Shown: piece by piece, positions 1-8,853 of the stretch | Layout: each line of letters starts with the position of its first letter | Position numbering within the stretch: the first letter of the stretch is position 1 | Source: Lewinellaceae bacterium | GTDB lineage: Bacteria > Bacteroidota > Bacteroidia > Chitinophagales > Saprospiraceae | NCBI GenBank assembly: GCA_020636375.1 | Contig: JACJXZ010000003.1 | Span: forward strand, 434,001 to 498,000 | Reading direction: 5' to 3' | Length of the DNA stretch: 64,000 nucleotides | Position numbers and translations under genes: made by a program | Notes under the pieces: generated by a model | The model's input: only the letters and a program-made list of their open reading frames with translations | What the model was told of the DNA's origin: nothing | Database searches by the model: none

Positions 1-74
1 CTGGTTTTCGTAGGTACCAGCAGCTCCGCCAGGTGAAAACCCACATCCCCTGCCCCCGCAATTATGATTTTCAT
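1..74 (-). CDS. trkA: TrkA potassium uptake protein, 5' end only
   Basis: Only the start of the gene is in the window; it runs off the left edge. The reverse strand from 74 reads MKIIIAGAGDVGFHLAELL, the typical N-terminal Rossmann GxGxxG nucleotide-binding start of TrkA, the peripheral NAD-binding subunit that gates Trk/Ktr potassium channels. After LAELL the family continues A-Y-E-x-Q. That continuation appears only if the GGTACC at 13-18 is read as GGCC, so a 2-base insertion breaks the frame here. Start ATG at 74 is followed directly by the family N-terminus. Identity is fairly sure despite the short length; intactness cannot be judged. Confidence 0.72.
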   Translation of the reverse strand, partial: MKIIIAGAGDVGFHLAELLVPTKT

Positions 75-165
75 TGCTTATGGTTTTCCCTGAAAATAAA
101 AAGCTTCAGGGTTTGAAACAAATTTAGCCTGTAATCCTTAAAAAGGATGGCGGGCTTTGAGAACT

Positions 166-245
166 GCCACTGGCTTTGTGCATTGCCGGCGCCGCCCCTC
201 GATCCCCTAAAGGGAAGTCCTCCCAAAATGCACAAACCCAGTGGC
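166..245. repeat. 80-bp inverted-repeat element, TTTGTGCATT family
   Basis: The ends GCCACTGGCTTTGTGCATT (166-184) and its reverse complement with one mismatch (227-245) enclose a GC-rich centre containing CCCCTAAAGGG. It lies in the divergent spacer between trkA and the phosphatase gene. The same end motif and CCCCT..GGGG centre recur at 21785-21867 and 43419-43604, so this is a small dispersed, probably non-autonomous element or a recurrent hairpin. No ORF inside. Confidence 0.6.
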
Positions 246-306
246 GATGCAACTATAAACGCCCGCCCGTTTTCAGCGCAAATATCCGACATAAATCGCA
301 AATTCC

Positions 307-763
307 ATGAAAATACTGATGGTTTGCCTGGGCAACATCTGCCGCTCCCCCTGGCGGAAGGCATTATGAAACACAAACTCCGGGAACACGGGCTGGACTG
401 GACGGTGGACTCCGCTTAAGCACCGGCTTCTGGCACGTCGGCGAACCGCCCGACCCCCGCTCGGTAAGCACCGCCCGCCAGCACGGCCTGGACATCTCCC
501 GCCAGCAGCGGCCCGCCAAATCCAACCCGCCGACCTGGACGACTACGACCTCATCCTGGTATGGACAGCTCCAACTACCAGGACATCCTCCGCCTGGTAC
601 CAACGGCAGCCGGCAGGAAAACAAAGTGGAAATGATCCTCAACTACGTCGACCCCGGCAGCAACCGCAACGTGCCCGACCCCTACTGGAACGACGACGGC
701 TTCGACCGGGTGTTCCACATGCTGGACGAGGCGTGCGAGCGGGTGATTGAACGGCATGGGTAG
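307..763 (+). pseudogene. Low-molecular-weight protein tyrosine phosphatase, frameshifted
   Basis: The start reads MKILMVCLGNICRSP, containing the LMW-PTP P-loop CxxxxxR(S) (C-L-G-N-I-C-R-S). These are cytosolic phosphatases that dephosphorylate tyrosine kinases or small arginine-phosphate substrates. The frame is then lost and regained several times: a missing C in the run at about 350, a missing G near 525 (P-A-D-L-D-D-Y-D is expected), a missing base near 560 before the M-D-S-S-N-Y segment, and GGTACC at 596-601 where GGCC would restore R-L-A-N-G. The C-terminal part (V-E-M-I-L-N-Y, then Y-W-N-D-D-G-F-D-R-V-F) is typical and ends at 763. Full-length family size would be about 150 residues, which fits the span. 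Either a decaying gene or uncorrected sequence errors. Confidence 0.8.
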
Positions 764-780
764 GGCTTGGTTTGTGCTGT

Positions 781-820
781 TATATTGTTATATTGTTATA
801 TTGTTATATTGTTATATTGT
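781..820. repeat. Tandem microsatellite (TATATTGT)x5
   Basis: Five perfect 8-bp units, followed by a degenerate sixth (TATAATGC). It lies just after the phosphatase stop. No function is evident; a single further copy of the motif occurs near 857. Confidence 0.9.
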
Positions 821-1240
821 TATAATGCTGTCTTTCGACAGGCTCGGGGTGAAGTGGTTATATTGTTGATGCAATCCTGGCGGGGCAGTAGCAGAAGGTG
901 GAGCCTGGCGCCCGGAAAATTTCGGGGCTGCTGCGAGGAGGCATGATCCTGTTCATGTAGCACCCCTTGATCCCCCACATACCTTCGCAGAGCTACGGCG
1001 GGCGGAGAAAGGGGAGGAGGCTAAACCAGCTGCAAAAACCTGTAAATCCTGTTCATCCTGTCTACCCCAAGCATTTGGCTCCCCAAATCCTGTAAATCCT
1101 GTCTCCCTCCGGTATAGGGCGCCGCCGCCTGCCGCCATCCTGTCACCTGTCCATCCCGTCCCGGAAAACCAACCTAGTACCGTCCTGAACTTATTGTCTC
1201 TTTTTTGGGTTACAAATGGGCAACGAAAGGAAAAAACCTG
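821..1240. other. Non-coding spacer with dispersed short repeats
   Basis: No credible gene. It contains several copies of a short motif of the form CCTGTAAATCCTGT / CCTGTTCATCCTGTC (about 1035-1110), a low-complexity dispersed repeat. The right end carries the promoter of tRNA-Cys. Confidence 0.6.
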
Positions 1241-1248
1241 TATATTTG
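1241..1248 (+). promoter_or_regulatory. Bacteroidota -7 box for tRNA-Cys
   Basis: TATATTTG matches the Bacteroidota -7 consensus TAnnTTTG. It lies about 85 bases before the mature tRNA, leaving room for a 5' leader that RNase P would remove. The -33 element is not clear. Confidence 0.5.
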
Positions 1249-1333
1249 CATTCCGCTGGCGAAAGCGCTGTTAACGAACAACAAATTTTACCCCGAGCAG
1301 AGCCGAGGGGAACCAGCAACAGATAACTGAAAA

Positions 1334-1404
1334 GGTCGGGTGGCCGAGTGGCTAGGCAGAGGTCTGCAAAACCTCGTACGGCGGTTCGAATCCGCTCCCG
1401 ACCT
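1334..1404 (+). tRNA. tRNA-Cys (GCA)
   Basis: The acceptor stem GGTCGGG (1334-1340) pairs with CCCGACC (1397-1403), with discriminator T at 1404. The D arm follows, then the anticodon stem GAGGT/ACCTC with loop CTGCAAA, giving anticodon GCA (cysteine). The T arm is GGCGG-TTCGAAT-CCGCT. CCA is not encoded. It is followed by a GC-rich terminator-like hairpin. Its 3' end is duplicated, in degenerate form, several times downstream, suggesting it served as an integration site. Confidence 0.95.
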
Positions 1405-1416
1405 CAAGCTCTTCTC

Positions 1417-1446
1417 AAAGCCTCTCCGCGTTCGCGGAGGGGCTTT
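1417..1446 (+). terminator. Hairpin after tRNA-Cys
   Basis: AAAGCCTCTCCGCG and CGCGGAGGGGCTTT form a 14-bp stem with one G-U pair and a TT loop, directly after the tRNA. There is no long U tract, so it may act as a processing or weak termination hairpin. A closely similar hairpin follows the tRNA-like remnant at 13.7 kb. Confidence 0.55.
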
Positions 1447-1462
1447 GTGCATTCAGGAGGCG

Positions 1463-1925
1463 TCGAAAGCGAGCTTTCGTAAGCTTCCTGGATGCGCAAA
1501 GCCAGGCCGCAGGCCAGGCTTTGAGAAGAGAGGGTTGCGCCGCCCCACCCTCCGGATGGGCGCAGCCAATCCGCTCCCCGCCTGAACCACTTTCATTAAG
1601 CTTCTTTCATTAAAGCAAGCTTTCGTAAGCCTCCTGGACGTACAAAGCCAGGCCGTAGGCCAGGCTTGTGAAGAGGGTTGAAGCGCCCCCACCCAGGATG
1701 GGCGTAGCCAATCCGCTCCCCAATGAACCACTTTCAGGTCACTTCTTTCATTAAATCGAGCTTTCGTAAGCCTCCTGGACGTACAAAGCCAGTAGCCAGT
1801 ACCGCATACCAGGCTTGTGAAGAGGGTTGAAGCGCCCCGTTCCTCCGCCGGAGCCTGAAACGCCAACGAAAAAGCGGCGAAGGCAGACACCCATGATGGG
1901 CGTAGCCAATCCGCTCCCGAGGGAG
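1463..1925. repeat. Three ~145-bp tandem repeats carrying degenerate tRNA-Cys 3' ends
   Basis: The block AGCTTTCGTAAG-CCTCCTGGA-(CGTA)CAAAGCCAG recurs near 1471, 1617 and 1757. Each is followed by GGATGGGCG(C/T)AGCCAATCCGCTCCC (1555-1577, 1697-1719, 1896-1919). The piece AATCCGCTCCC is identical to the T-arm and acceptor 3' part of the upstream tRNA. The array therefore looks like repeated capture of the tRNA 3' end, as produced by successive integrations at a tRNA att site. Copy three differs from copy two by GTACC and TACC where copy two has GGCC (about 1790-1815 against 1655-1672). No protein is supported here. Confidence 0.65.
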
Positions 1926-2033
1926 AAATTATGCGCCATTTTTTTCATTCAAGAAGGGTTCTTAAAAAAAGCGAGCGCCCAAAACATTCAATTTAAATGC
2001 TTTGGGCTCGCTATTCCGGAAAGAAACATCTTT
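1926..2033. other. Short AT-rich spacer
   Basis: No gene or site recognised between the repeat array and the minus-strand gene pair. It contains an A-rich stretch and the palindrome-like ATTTAAAT. Confidence 0.4.
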
Positions 2034-2478
2034 TTAATTGGCTTCCAACCTAAACGGATTATTGATCGAAAGCCGCCCGAATTTTTTCAGCAGCTCGACT
2101 ATATTAGTCTGGTCAATTTTCTCTTTCTCAATAGCCTCTTTGACTTTGGGCTGGCTCAGGCTGGGAATCCTTTGGATAAAGAACGGATAAAGTTTTAAAC
2201 TTGACAAGTTTTCCATACGGGAGCAGAAGGGAAACTTGTCAAGTTTTCTCCTGCCCTGCCACCAACCCCACCAACTCCCGCACCACATCCTCCAGCGTAT
2301 AACAATTAGCCAGCGAAATATCCACCACCTTGCCATCTTCCCGGAGGACGCCGCTTTCCGCATCTCGGGTATTGTTGATGGCTATACTGACATTATCCGG
2401 GAGGCCGATACCTTCCAAAATTTCATAAAGCTCCAGCGTGGCCTGTTCATTATCTTTTTCTGCGAATAAGGAAATCAT
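2034..2478 (-). CDS. Partner (possible immunity) gene of the first toxin-like pair
   Basis: The start MISLFAEKDNEQATLELYEI lies one base after the stop of the upstream toxin-like gene (TAG-C-ATG), so the two are almost certainly co-translated. The first 79 residues are acidic and look like a small soluble protein; the frame then stops at 2239 inside an inverted repeat (2197-2246). Beyond the repeat another frame carries a plausible C-terminus rich in K, E and I that ends F-R-L-E-A-N at 2034. Either the protein is 79 residues and ends at a terminator hairpin, or the hairpin element has interrupted a roughly 140-residue protein. No family was recognised. The immunity role is inferred only from position and from the similar arrangement at 41.5-42.9 kb. 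Confidence 0.5.
2197..2246. terminator. Paired palindromes AAACTTG(A/T)CAAGTTT forming a hairpin
   Basis: AAACTTGACAAGTTT (2197-2211) and AAACTTGTCAAGTTT (2232-2246) are each near-palindromic and are reverse complements of one another, giving a 15-bp stem with a 20-base loop. The minus-strand gene entering from the right stops inside it. It could be a bidirectional terminator or a small mobile hairpin. Confidence 0.55.
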
Positions 2479-2481
2479 GCT

Positions 2482-3129
2482 ATCTCAGGATTTTGTTTCC
2501 CGGCGGGAGGTTCATCTCCATTGCCGGAGAGTTGTTGTTTTTTAGAATATCCTGCCGCTCTTTACTGTATTGAACAGCAGACCAATTTAACGTATTCGGC
2601 AACCATCACTTCAAAGAGATTACCTCCAAATTCAATCGAGGTAAAATCAAGCCCGGTTCCGGCAAGCCAGAAGCGTACCGTGATTTTTCCGTGCCACAGG
2701 TTTGCCCGATCTTGAACGTCTGCCCCTTATTCAGGATGACCTTTACCGGGATACACAAGTGTAACAAGAATAAGGGGCTGGAGCCAATGCATCAAGCCGG
2801 TACTGGTGGCAATGTTAAATTTACTCGCTGCCGCTTCCACAATCGCCTGATAATCTTCCATCGAAAGATCGTAGTTTTCCAGGTCAATGTCCAATTCAAT
2901 GGCAAGATTTTTTGCGGCGTAGGCAATGGCATCTTCATAAATGGCCGGAGAAGCGTCAATCCCGATGGACTGTTCCAGATGTGAGCAGCCAGGGGTAATG
3001 GCTGGCTGTTTGGGAGGTCAGGTAGACATATAAAGCCGGTTAGTAAGAGCATCAAAATTACCAGCGGGAGGAAAAACCCGCCGGGCTTGGGCGTTTTTTC
3101 ATCTGGATCTGGGGGATGGTCTGTTGCAT
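2482..3129 (-). pseudogene. Toxin-like protein with membrane segment, IGQTC motif and LPPGN tail (frameshifted)
   Basis: Joining the reading frames on the reverse strand gives one protein. The start at 3129 is M-Q-Q-T-I-P, followed by a hydrophobic segment (FFLPLVILMLLLTGFI) and a middle part rich in D, E and A (A-I-Y-E-D-A-I-A-Y-A-A-K). Next comes Q-T-F-K-I-G-Q-T-C, then S-R-Y-A-S-G-L, a V-A-E-Y-V-K-L segment with a glutamate, and a tail ending N-L-P-P-G-N-K-I-L-R at 2482. At least four indels (near 3070, 2995, 2750 and 2600-2570) are needed. The order KIGxT...RY...E...LPPGN matches the C-terminal toxin domains I know from Bacteroidota polymorphic-toxin proteins and parallels the gene at 42.3-42.9 kb. 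IGQT could be a GIY-YIG-like core; function is inferred. A -7 box lies 34-41 bases upstream of the chosen start, supporting that start. Confidence 0.45.
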
Positions 3130-3162
3130 AGCTCAGGGTTAGGGTGGAATAGAATGATATTG

Positions 3163-3170
3163 CAAAGATA
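3163..3170 (-). promoter_or_regulatory. -7 box of the toxin-like pair
   Basis: On the reverse strand this reads TATCTTTG, an exact TAnnTTTG match. Transcription would begin near 3156, just before the ATG at 3129. It is divergent from the promoter of the XRE gene about 80 bp away. Confidence 0.5.
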
Positions 3171-3246
3171 AGCCAATTTGGCCTATTCACGCAACTATAA
3201 AATAACCACGACACATAGCTTTTTTCTCATTATGGCTCAATTGTGC

Positions 3247-3254
3247 TACTTTTG
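3247..3254 (+). promoter_or_regulatory. -7 box of the XRE regulator gene
   Basis: TACTTTTG fits TAnnTTTG and would start transcription about 10 bases before the ribosome-binding site and ATG of the regulator. The divergent spacer with the toxin-like pair (3130-3272) is a likely operator region for the regulator, but no clear operator palindrome was picked out. Confidence 0.42.
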
Positions 3255-3272
3255 AGTACCAATTTCCGGAGA

Positions 3273-3494
3273 ATGGCAACCAGGAAGCAGTATAACAAGA
3301 TCAAGAGTGTACTTAGGGAAAAACACCGAACCGGTAAGTGGTTGGCGGATGAACTGGGAGTGGATGAAACCACCGTCTCCCGCTGGTGCCGTAACATTAG
3401 GCAGCCTAGTTTCAAGACGCTTTTTGAGATAGCGGAGTTGCTGGATGTCGAACCGGGAGAATTGTTGGCCAAGCGGAATGACCTTGAGGGGTAG
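3273..3494 (+). CDS. XRE-family helix-turn-helix regulator
   Basis: A 73-residue protein that is almost entirely one HTH_3/XRE domain. It reads WLADELGVDETTVSRWCRN (the helix-turn-helix, about residues 24-42), followed by the usual F-x-x-L-x-E-I-A-x-L-L-D-V-x-P-x-E-L-L helix. The ATG at 3273 is chosen over an upstream in-frame ATG because CCGGAGA precedes it and the upstream extension is not XRE-like. It sits between the toxin-like pair and hsdM. Small XRE proteins beside restriction-modification genes often act as controller proteins that delay nuclease expression; that role is possible but unproven here. It is intact, unlike its neighbours. Confidence 0.85.
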   Translation: MATRKQYNKIKSVLREKHRTGKWLADELGVDETTVSRWCRNIRQPSFKTLFEIAELLDVEPGELLAKRNDLEG

Positions 3495-3675
3495 TACCCA
3501 CTACCCAAAACAATAGAGAAGCTGCAACAACATTTCCCTAACGTCCGTATATTATTTACATATAATCACCCGGTATATAATCTTTCTTAGCAGACATTAG
3601 TAAATTGGCAACTCTGCTGTTGAGGCCAAAGCTCAATAGGAAAAACCAAAACCAACACTAAAGCGCACCACCACC

Positions 3676-5551
3676 ATGACAGGCGAACAACTCCGGCAAC
3701 TGGAAACCAAACTCTGGACGGCAGCCGACCAACTCCGGGCCAACTCCAAGCTGACGGCCTCCGAATACAGCTTTCCCGTACTGGGGCTTATCTTCCTTCG
3801 CCATGCCTTCAACCGGTATAAGAATGCCGAGGCCCAGATCGTGGAAGCTCTACCAGTACACCCACAGCGAGGCCGCCGGGCGGTGACCAAAGACGACTTC
3901 CTGGAAGCCAAGTCCATATTCCTACCGGATAATGCCAAGTGGGATTACATCGCCGAGCTACCGGAAGGGGAAGACATCGGCGAGGTGATCGACGAAGCTA
4001 TGCGCTCCATAGAGCGAGAATACGAGGTGCTTCAGGGCGTATTGCCTAAGAACTACTCCATCTTCGAAAAGCAACTCCTGCAAAAGCTGGTGCGCATCTT
4101 CAATACGGAAATGCTGGACGGCGTGACCGGCGATGTGTTCTTACCGCATCTATGAGTACTTCCTGAATAAGTTTGCGATGACGGGCGCACAGGAAGGCGG
4201 GGAAATTTTTTTCACGCCACCTTCGCTGGTTAATGCCATCGTCATTACCATCGAACCGGATCACGGCGTCGTACTCGACCCTGCCTGCGGATCGGCGGGT
4301 ATGTTTGTGCAGACCTACCACTTCATCGAAGAAGAAGGGTTCGACCCCGCCAGCCGGGTGACGTTCTACGGGCAGGAAAAAAGCGGATACCAACACCAAG
4401 CTGGTAAGATGAATATGACGGTGCATGGTACCTGGATGCATCCATCATTCAGGGCAATACTTTTTATGAGGATAAGCACAGCTTGGTGGGACAGTGCGAC
4501 TTCGTAATGGCTAACCCACCGTTTAATGTGGATGGGGTGGACAAATCCCGCGATGCAGTGAAGACTGACCCGCGCCTGCCTTTTTCACTATGCCGAAGAA
4601 CGACAACGCCAATTACCTGTGGATACAGTATTTCTACGGCTACCTCAATGAGGGCACGGTACCGGTTTCGTCATGGCATCTTCGGCATCGGATGCCGGGC
4701 ATTCGGAAAAAACCATCCGGGAAAAGCTGGTGAAAACGGGGGCGGTGGATGTGATGATGTCCATCGGCACCAAATTCTTCTATACCCGCTCTCTGCCCTG
4801 CACCCTCTGGTTTTTGACCGGGGCAAGGAACGCGACGCCGAGCGGGCGGATAAGACCCTCATGCTCGACCTGCGGGATGTATTCCGGAAGGTGTCTTCCA
4901 ACCTGCATGACTTCACTGAAGAACACCTGAAAAATATCCACGCCATTGTCGGGCTGTATCGGGGGAACCCAGAACATTTTCAGGCGGCGGTGGGTGAGTA
5001 TGATAAACACCGGACGGATGCTCTACCCATGCCCAAAAGCTATGGGATGAATTGAGGCGATAGACGGGCTGGAACTGGATGCCTTACCACTGGATTTGGA
5101 ACACCCAAAATAAAAAAGCGCACAGCCAACAACACCGTTAAAAAAAGCTACCTGGTACCTAAAGGAACGACTGAAGGTGGAGAACGGAACAGATCGTAAA
5201 ACACTACAGGGCGACATGGTAAGATAGAGGAACGGATACAGGATTTCAACCACTGGGCGGATGAAGCGATCCACTTCAATAAAGAATGGAACTGGCTGAC
5301 CTCCCGCTTCCCGGATGGTGAATATGCAGATGTGCCGGTACCTGTGTAAAGTAGTGTACCGGGAAGACATCGCCGCCAATGACTACAGCCTGACGCCGGG
5401 TGGGTACGTTGGCGTCGCCTCTCAGATCGACGAAGATTTCGACTACGAGGAACGCGCTACTGAGATCAAGGTGGAGTTGCAGGGGTTGAACGAGGAAGCG
5501 GCGGCATTGGCACAGCAGATTCAGGATAATCTAAATGAGTTGGGGCTATGA
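3676..5551 (+). pseudogene. hsdM: Type I restriction-modification M subunit, frameshifted
   Basis: N6-adenine methyltransferase subunit of a type I system. The N-terminal helical domain is intact (MTGEQLRQLETKLW to about 4130). The SAM-binding motif I D-P-A-C-G-S-A-G-M-F lies at about 4280 and the catalytic motif N-P-P-F at about 4510. The C-terminal part shows D-V-P-G-L-C-K and D-Y-S-L-T-P-G. Frames change many times: near 4142 (TTACC for GGCC), 4380-4420, 4427 (GGTACC), 4590, 4658 (GGTACC), 4810, 5040-5100, 5154 and 5337 (GGTACC). After correction the protein is about 620 residues and ends at 5551 with the stop overlapping the hsdS start (ATGA), as usual for hsdMS operons. Too many lesions for a functional gene if the sequence is right. 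Confidence 0.88.
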
Positions 5552-6782
5552 AGTGGGAGACCGTACAAATAAATGATGTTTCACTTGGTGTATATGATAC
5601 CCTCACGCAACACCAAAACCATCCGAAAAGTGGGTAATCTTCCTTGGAATAAAGAATATCACCGAAGATGGGCATTTTGATTTTACATCGGTAAGAGATA
5701 TCAGCGAAGAAGAATACCCAAAGTGGACTAGAAGGGTAACACCAAAGGAAAATGACATTGTTTTTTCGTATGAAGCTACCCTTCACAGGTATGCGATAAT
5801 TCCTGAGAGGATTTGTTGGGTGCCTTGGTAGGAGAATGGCACTTATCAGGACAGACCCAGACAGAATACATTATAAATTTTTTATACTATTATTTTTTCA
5901 GCGATGAATGGAAAAAAGAGGTAAACAATTACATAATCAATGGGGCTACCGTTGATCGGATACCGATAACTAATTTTCCGGATTTTAAACTAATCCTCCC
6001 CCACTCCCCACCCAACGCCGCATTGCCACCATCCTCTCCGCCTACGACGTACCTGATCGAGAACAACCTCAAGCGCATTCGGCTACTGGAAGAAGCCGCT
6101 CAAAACATCTACCGGGAGTGGTTCGTGCATTTCCGGTTTCCTACCATGAGCAGGCGGAGTTTGGGAGGATGCCTGCCCGCCAAATGGGCGGGGGGTACCG
6201 GTGGGTGGGAGGTTTCGACCTTTTTGAAAAGGTTGATATAATGAGTGGCGGTACCCCAAAAACCTCAGAACCTTCATATTGGGATGGGGATATTCCCTTT
6301 TCACTCCTAAAGACGCTTCTTCAACTGACCATTTATACATAACCGAAACGCAAAAAAAACTTACTGAGGAAGGGCTGGCACGATGCAACAGTAAACTTTA
6401 TCCAAAAGATACAGTATTTATCACCGCTAGAGGAACAGTTGGAAAAGTAAGGTTGACCATGACGGACATGGCGATGAACCAGTCGTGTTATGCGCTAAAA
6501 ATGTCGAATGGGACATCTCAGCTTTTTCTGGTTGGAGCAATTCACGAAGCTGTTTCTCATTTAAAGAAAACAGCAACAGGAGGTGTCTTTGATACCATAA
6601 TAGTCGACACTTTCAAGCAAATACCAATTGTCATACCGGAGATCGGATTGATTGAACTTTATCATTCGACAGTTGCACCGATTTTTAAGCAAACAGAATG
6701 TTTACAGAACCAAAATATAAGACTCAAAGAAGCCCGCGACATCCTACTCCCCCGGCTAATGAACCGAACGATTGAGGTATAG
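5548..6782 (+). pseudogene. hsdS: Type I restriction-modification specificity subunit, frameshifted
   Basis: This subunit recognises the DNA target for methylation and cleavage. The first target-recognition domain runs from 5548 to about 5990. The central conserved helix includes T-Q-R-R-I-A-T-I-L-S-A-Y-D and L-I-E-N-N-L-K-R-I, followed by Y-R-E-W-F-V-H-F-R-F-P. The second domain opens with I-M-S-G-G-T-P-K-T at about 6241 and contains the V-F-I-T-A-R-G-T-V-G-K motif. It ends with R-D-I-L-L-P-R-L-M-N at 6782. Frames break near 5605, 5810, 6050 (GTACC), 6140 (TACC), 6195 and 6305. The ATG overlaps the hsdM stop. Two half-domains with TRDs of different sequence imply a bipartite target. Confidence 0.87.
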
Positions 6783-6796
6783 ATAGCGATCCAGCT

Positions 6797-8170
6797 TTGC
6801 CTGAAAGGCAAAAACACACCAGCCCGAGGCATCGCCTCGGGTACAAAAGCCCGGCGGCGCCTCAGCCCTGTGAGGGCGTAACAGCAAGGCTGCCGTCACG
6901 CCCTTACAGGGCTGAAGAATGCCTGGATTTCAGAACCCAGGGCGATGCCCTGGGCGGATATTTTCAAGCCTTTCAGGCTTGTGAACGGCAATAAAAAGGC
7001 GTCGGGAAGGCCCAATCAGGAGCATCAGGCATCTGCCGGAAGGGCAACTGCTGATCCGGCCGATAGTGGTGTAGGCAGGGCTGCAAAATTGCCTGAAAGG
7101 CAAAAATATACCAGCCCGAGGCATCGCCTCGGGTACAAAAGCCCGGCGGCGGATCAGCCCTGTAAGGGCGTAACAGCATGGCTGCCGTCACGCCCTTACA
7201 GGGCTGAAGAATGCCTGGATTTCAGAACCCAGAGCGATGCCCTGGGCGGATATTTTCAAGCCTTTCAGGCTTATGGATGGCAACAAAGAGGCGTGAGCAG
7301 TGCCGAATCAGGAGCGTCAGGCATCTGCCGGAAGGGCAAAAACAATAATGAACCAAACGATAGCGGTGCAGGCAGGGCTGCAAAATTGCCTGAAAGGCAA
7401 GCACCACACCAGCCCGAGGCATCGCCTCGGGTACAATTTACCTGCGGCGGATCAGCCCTGTAAGGGCGTAACAGCAAGCAAGCTGCCGTCACGCCCTTAC
7501 AGGGCTATAGAAGCCTGGATTTTCAGAACCCAGGGCGATGCCCTGGGCGGATATTTTCAAGCCTTTCAGGCTTATGGATGGCAACAAAGAGGCGTGAGCA
7601 GTGCCGAATCAGGAGCGTCAGGCATCTGCCGGAAGGGCAACTACTGATCCGGTACTGATAGTGGTGTAGGCAGGGCTGCAAAATTGCCTGAAAGGCAAAA
7701 ATATACCAGCCCGAGGCATCGCCTCGGTACAAAAAAGCCCGGTGGCGCCTCAGCCCTGTGAGGGCGTAACAGCAAGGCTGCCGTCACGCCCTTACAGGGG
7801 CTGAAAGGCCTGGATTTCAAAACCCAGGGCGATGCCCTGGGCGGATATTTTCAAGCCTTTCAGGCTTATGGATGGCAACAAAGAGGCGTGAGCAGTGCCA
7901 AATCAGGAGCATCAGGCATCTGCCGGAAGGGCAAAAACAATAATGAACCAAACGATAGCGGTGCAGGCAGGGCTGCAAAATTGCCTGAAAGGCAAAAAAA
8001 ACATGATAGCCCGAGGCATCGCCTCGGTACAATGCATTTACTGCGGCGGCCCAGCCCTGAAAGGGCGTAACAACAAAATTGCCTGAAAGGCAAAAACATA
8101 ATAGCCCGAGGCAGCGCCTCGGTGTAAAAAATAAGCACCATTCAAGCCCTGAAAGGGCGTAACAAAACCT
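6797..8170. repeat. Tandem ~297-bp REP-like palindromic repeat array
   Basis: The landmark TTGCCTGAAAGGCA occurs at 6797, 7089, 7386, 7684, 7981 and 8079, giving units of 292, 297, 298 and 297 bp and a short last unit. Each full unit contains several palindromes: GCCTGAAAGGC, CCGAGGCATCGCCTCGG, CAGCCCTG(T)AAGGGCG with its inverse, and CCCAGGGCGATGCCCTGGG. These are REP/BIME-like structures commonly mobilised by Y1 REP-associated transposases, one of which follows directly at 8178. The array has open frames only because of its regularity; no protein is supported. Copies differ slightly, for example GGCCGATAG near 7050 against GGTACTGATAG near 7648. Confidence 0.85.
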
Positions 8171-8177
8171 CCCCATC

Positions 8178-8630
8178 ATGGCACAATCATTAGCCCAGGT
8201 TTATCTCCATTCCATTTTCAGCACCAAATACCGGCAGAACCTGATCATTCCGGAAGTAGAGGCGCCCTTATACGGTTACATCGGCGGGATCATCAAAAAT
8301 ATCGGAGGGACGCCTTTGGAGATCAACGGCATGCCCGACCACATCCACATTCTATCCACCCTTCCCCGGACGGTAACCATCGCCAAATACCTGGAGGAAA
8401 TCAAAAAAAGCAGCAGCAAGTGGATAAAAACCCAGGATGCAGCATTCCAGAAATTTGCCTGGCAGGGGGGCTATGCCACCTTTTCGGTGAGCAGTTCTAA
8501 AGTCGAGGTGGTTGCTCGATATATCCAAAATCAAAAAGAACACCATAAAAGGCTTACGTTCCAGCAGGAGGTCATTAAATTCCTGGAGGAATACAATGTG
8601 GAATATAACGAGCAATATTTGTGGGATTGA
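8178..8630 (+). mobile_element. Y1 (IS200/REP-associated) transposase
   Basis: A 150-residue single-domain protein of the Y1_Tnp HUH superfamily. The metal-binding HUH is the H-I-H in M-P-D-H-I-H-I-L (about residues 54-61). The catalytic tyrosine is expected in the helix A-R-Y-I-Q-N-Q-K-E-H-H. These enzymes cut and rejoin single-stranded DNA at hairpins. It is flanked on both sides by palindromic repeats and no terminal inverted repeats or target duplication are visible, which fits a REP-associated tyrosine transposase or an IS200-like element. It sits between hsdS and hsdR and is intact, in contrast to both. Start ATG at 8178 comes a few bases after the last repeat. Confidence 0.9.
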
Positions 8631-8639
8631 GGAAGGGGT

Positions 8640-8853
8640 GTGGCAGGGTGTTACGCCCTTTCAGGGCTGGCTGACGAATGTGGCGTTTTTTCCCAGGGCG
8701 ATGCCCTGGGTTTTGATGTGCTTGCCTTTCAGGCAAAGCCGGGCGCTCTACCGCAAGAGAGGCGCAACCATTGTTATGCCCTTTCAGGGCTTACTGGTTA
8801 GTACATTACCAGGGCGATGCCCTGGGCAATTATTTGCCACCCTTTCAGGGTGA
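8640..8853. repeat. REP-like palindromes downstream of the transposase
   Basis: This block contains TTACGCCCTTTCAGGGC, CCCAGGGCGATGCCCTGGG (twice), TTGCCTTTCAGGCAA and CCCTTTCAGGGTG, the same palindromes as upstream but mostly in opposite orientation. The transposase is therefore bracketed by its presumed substrate repeats. The stretch from 8854 to 9007 is AT-rich and holds nothing recognisable before hsdR. Confidence 0.75.

Noticed and set aside
6797..8170. CRISPR-like regularity of the repeat array
   Set aside because: Units are about 297 bp with nested palindromes and near-identical internal sequence; there are no short repeats with unique 30-40 bp spacers and no cas genes.
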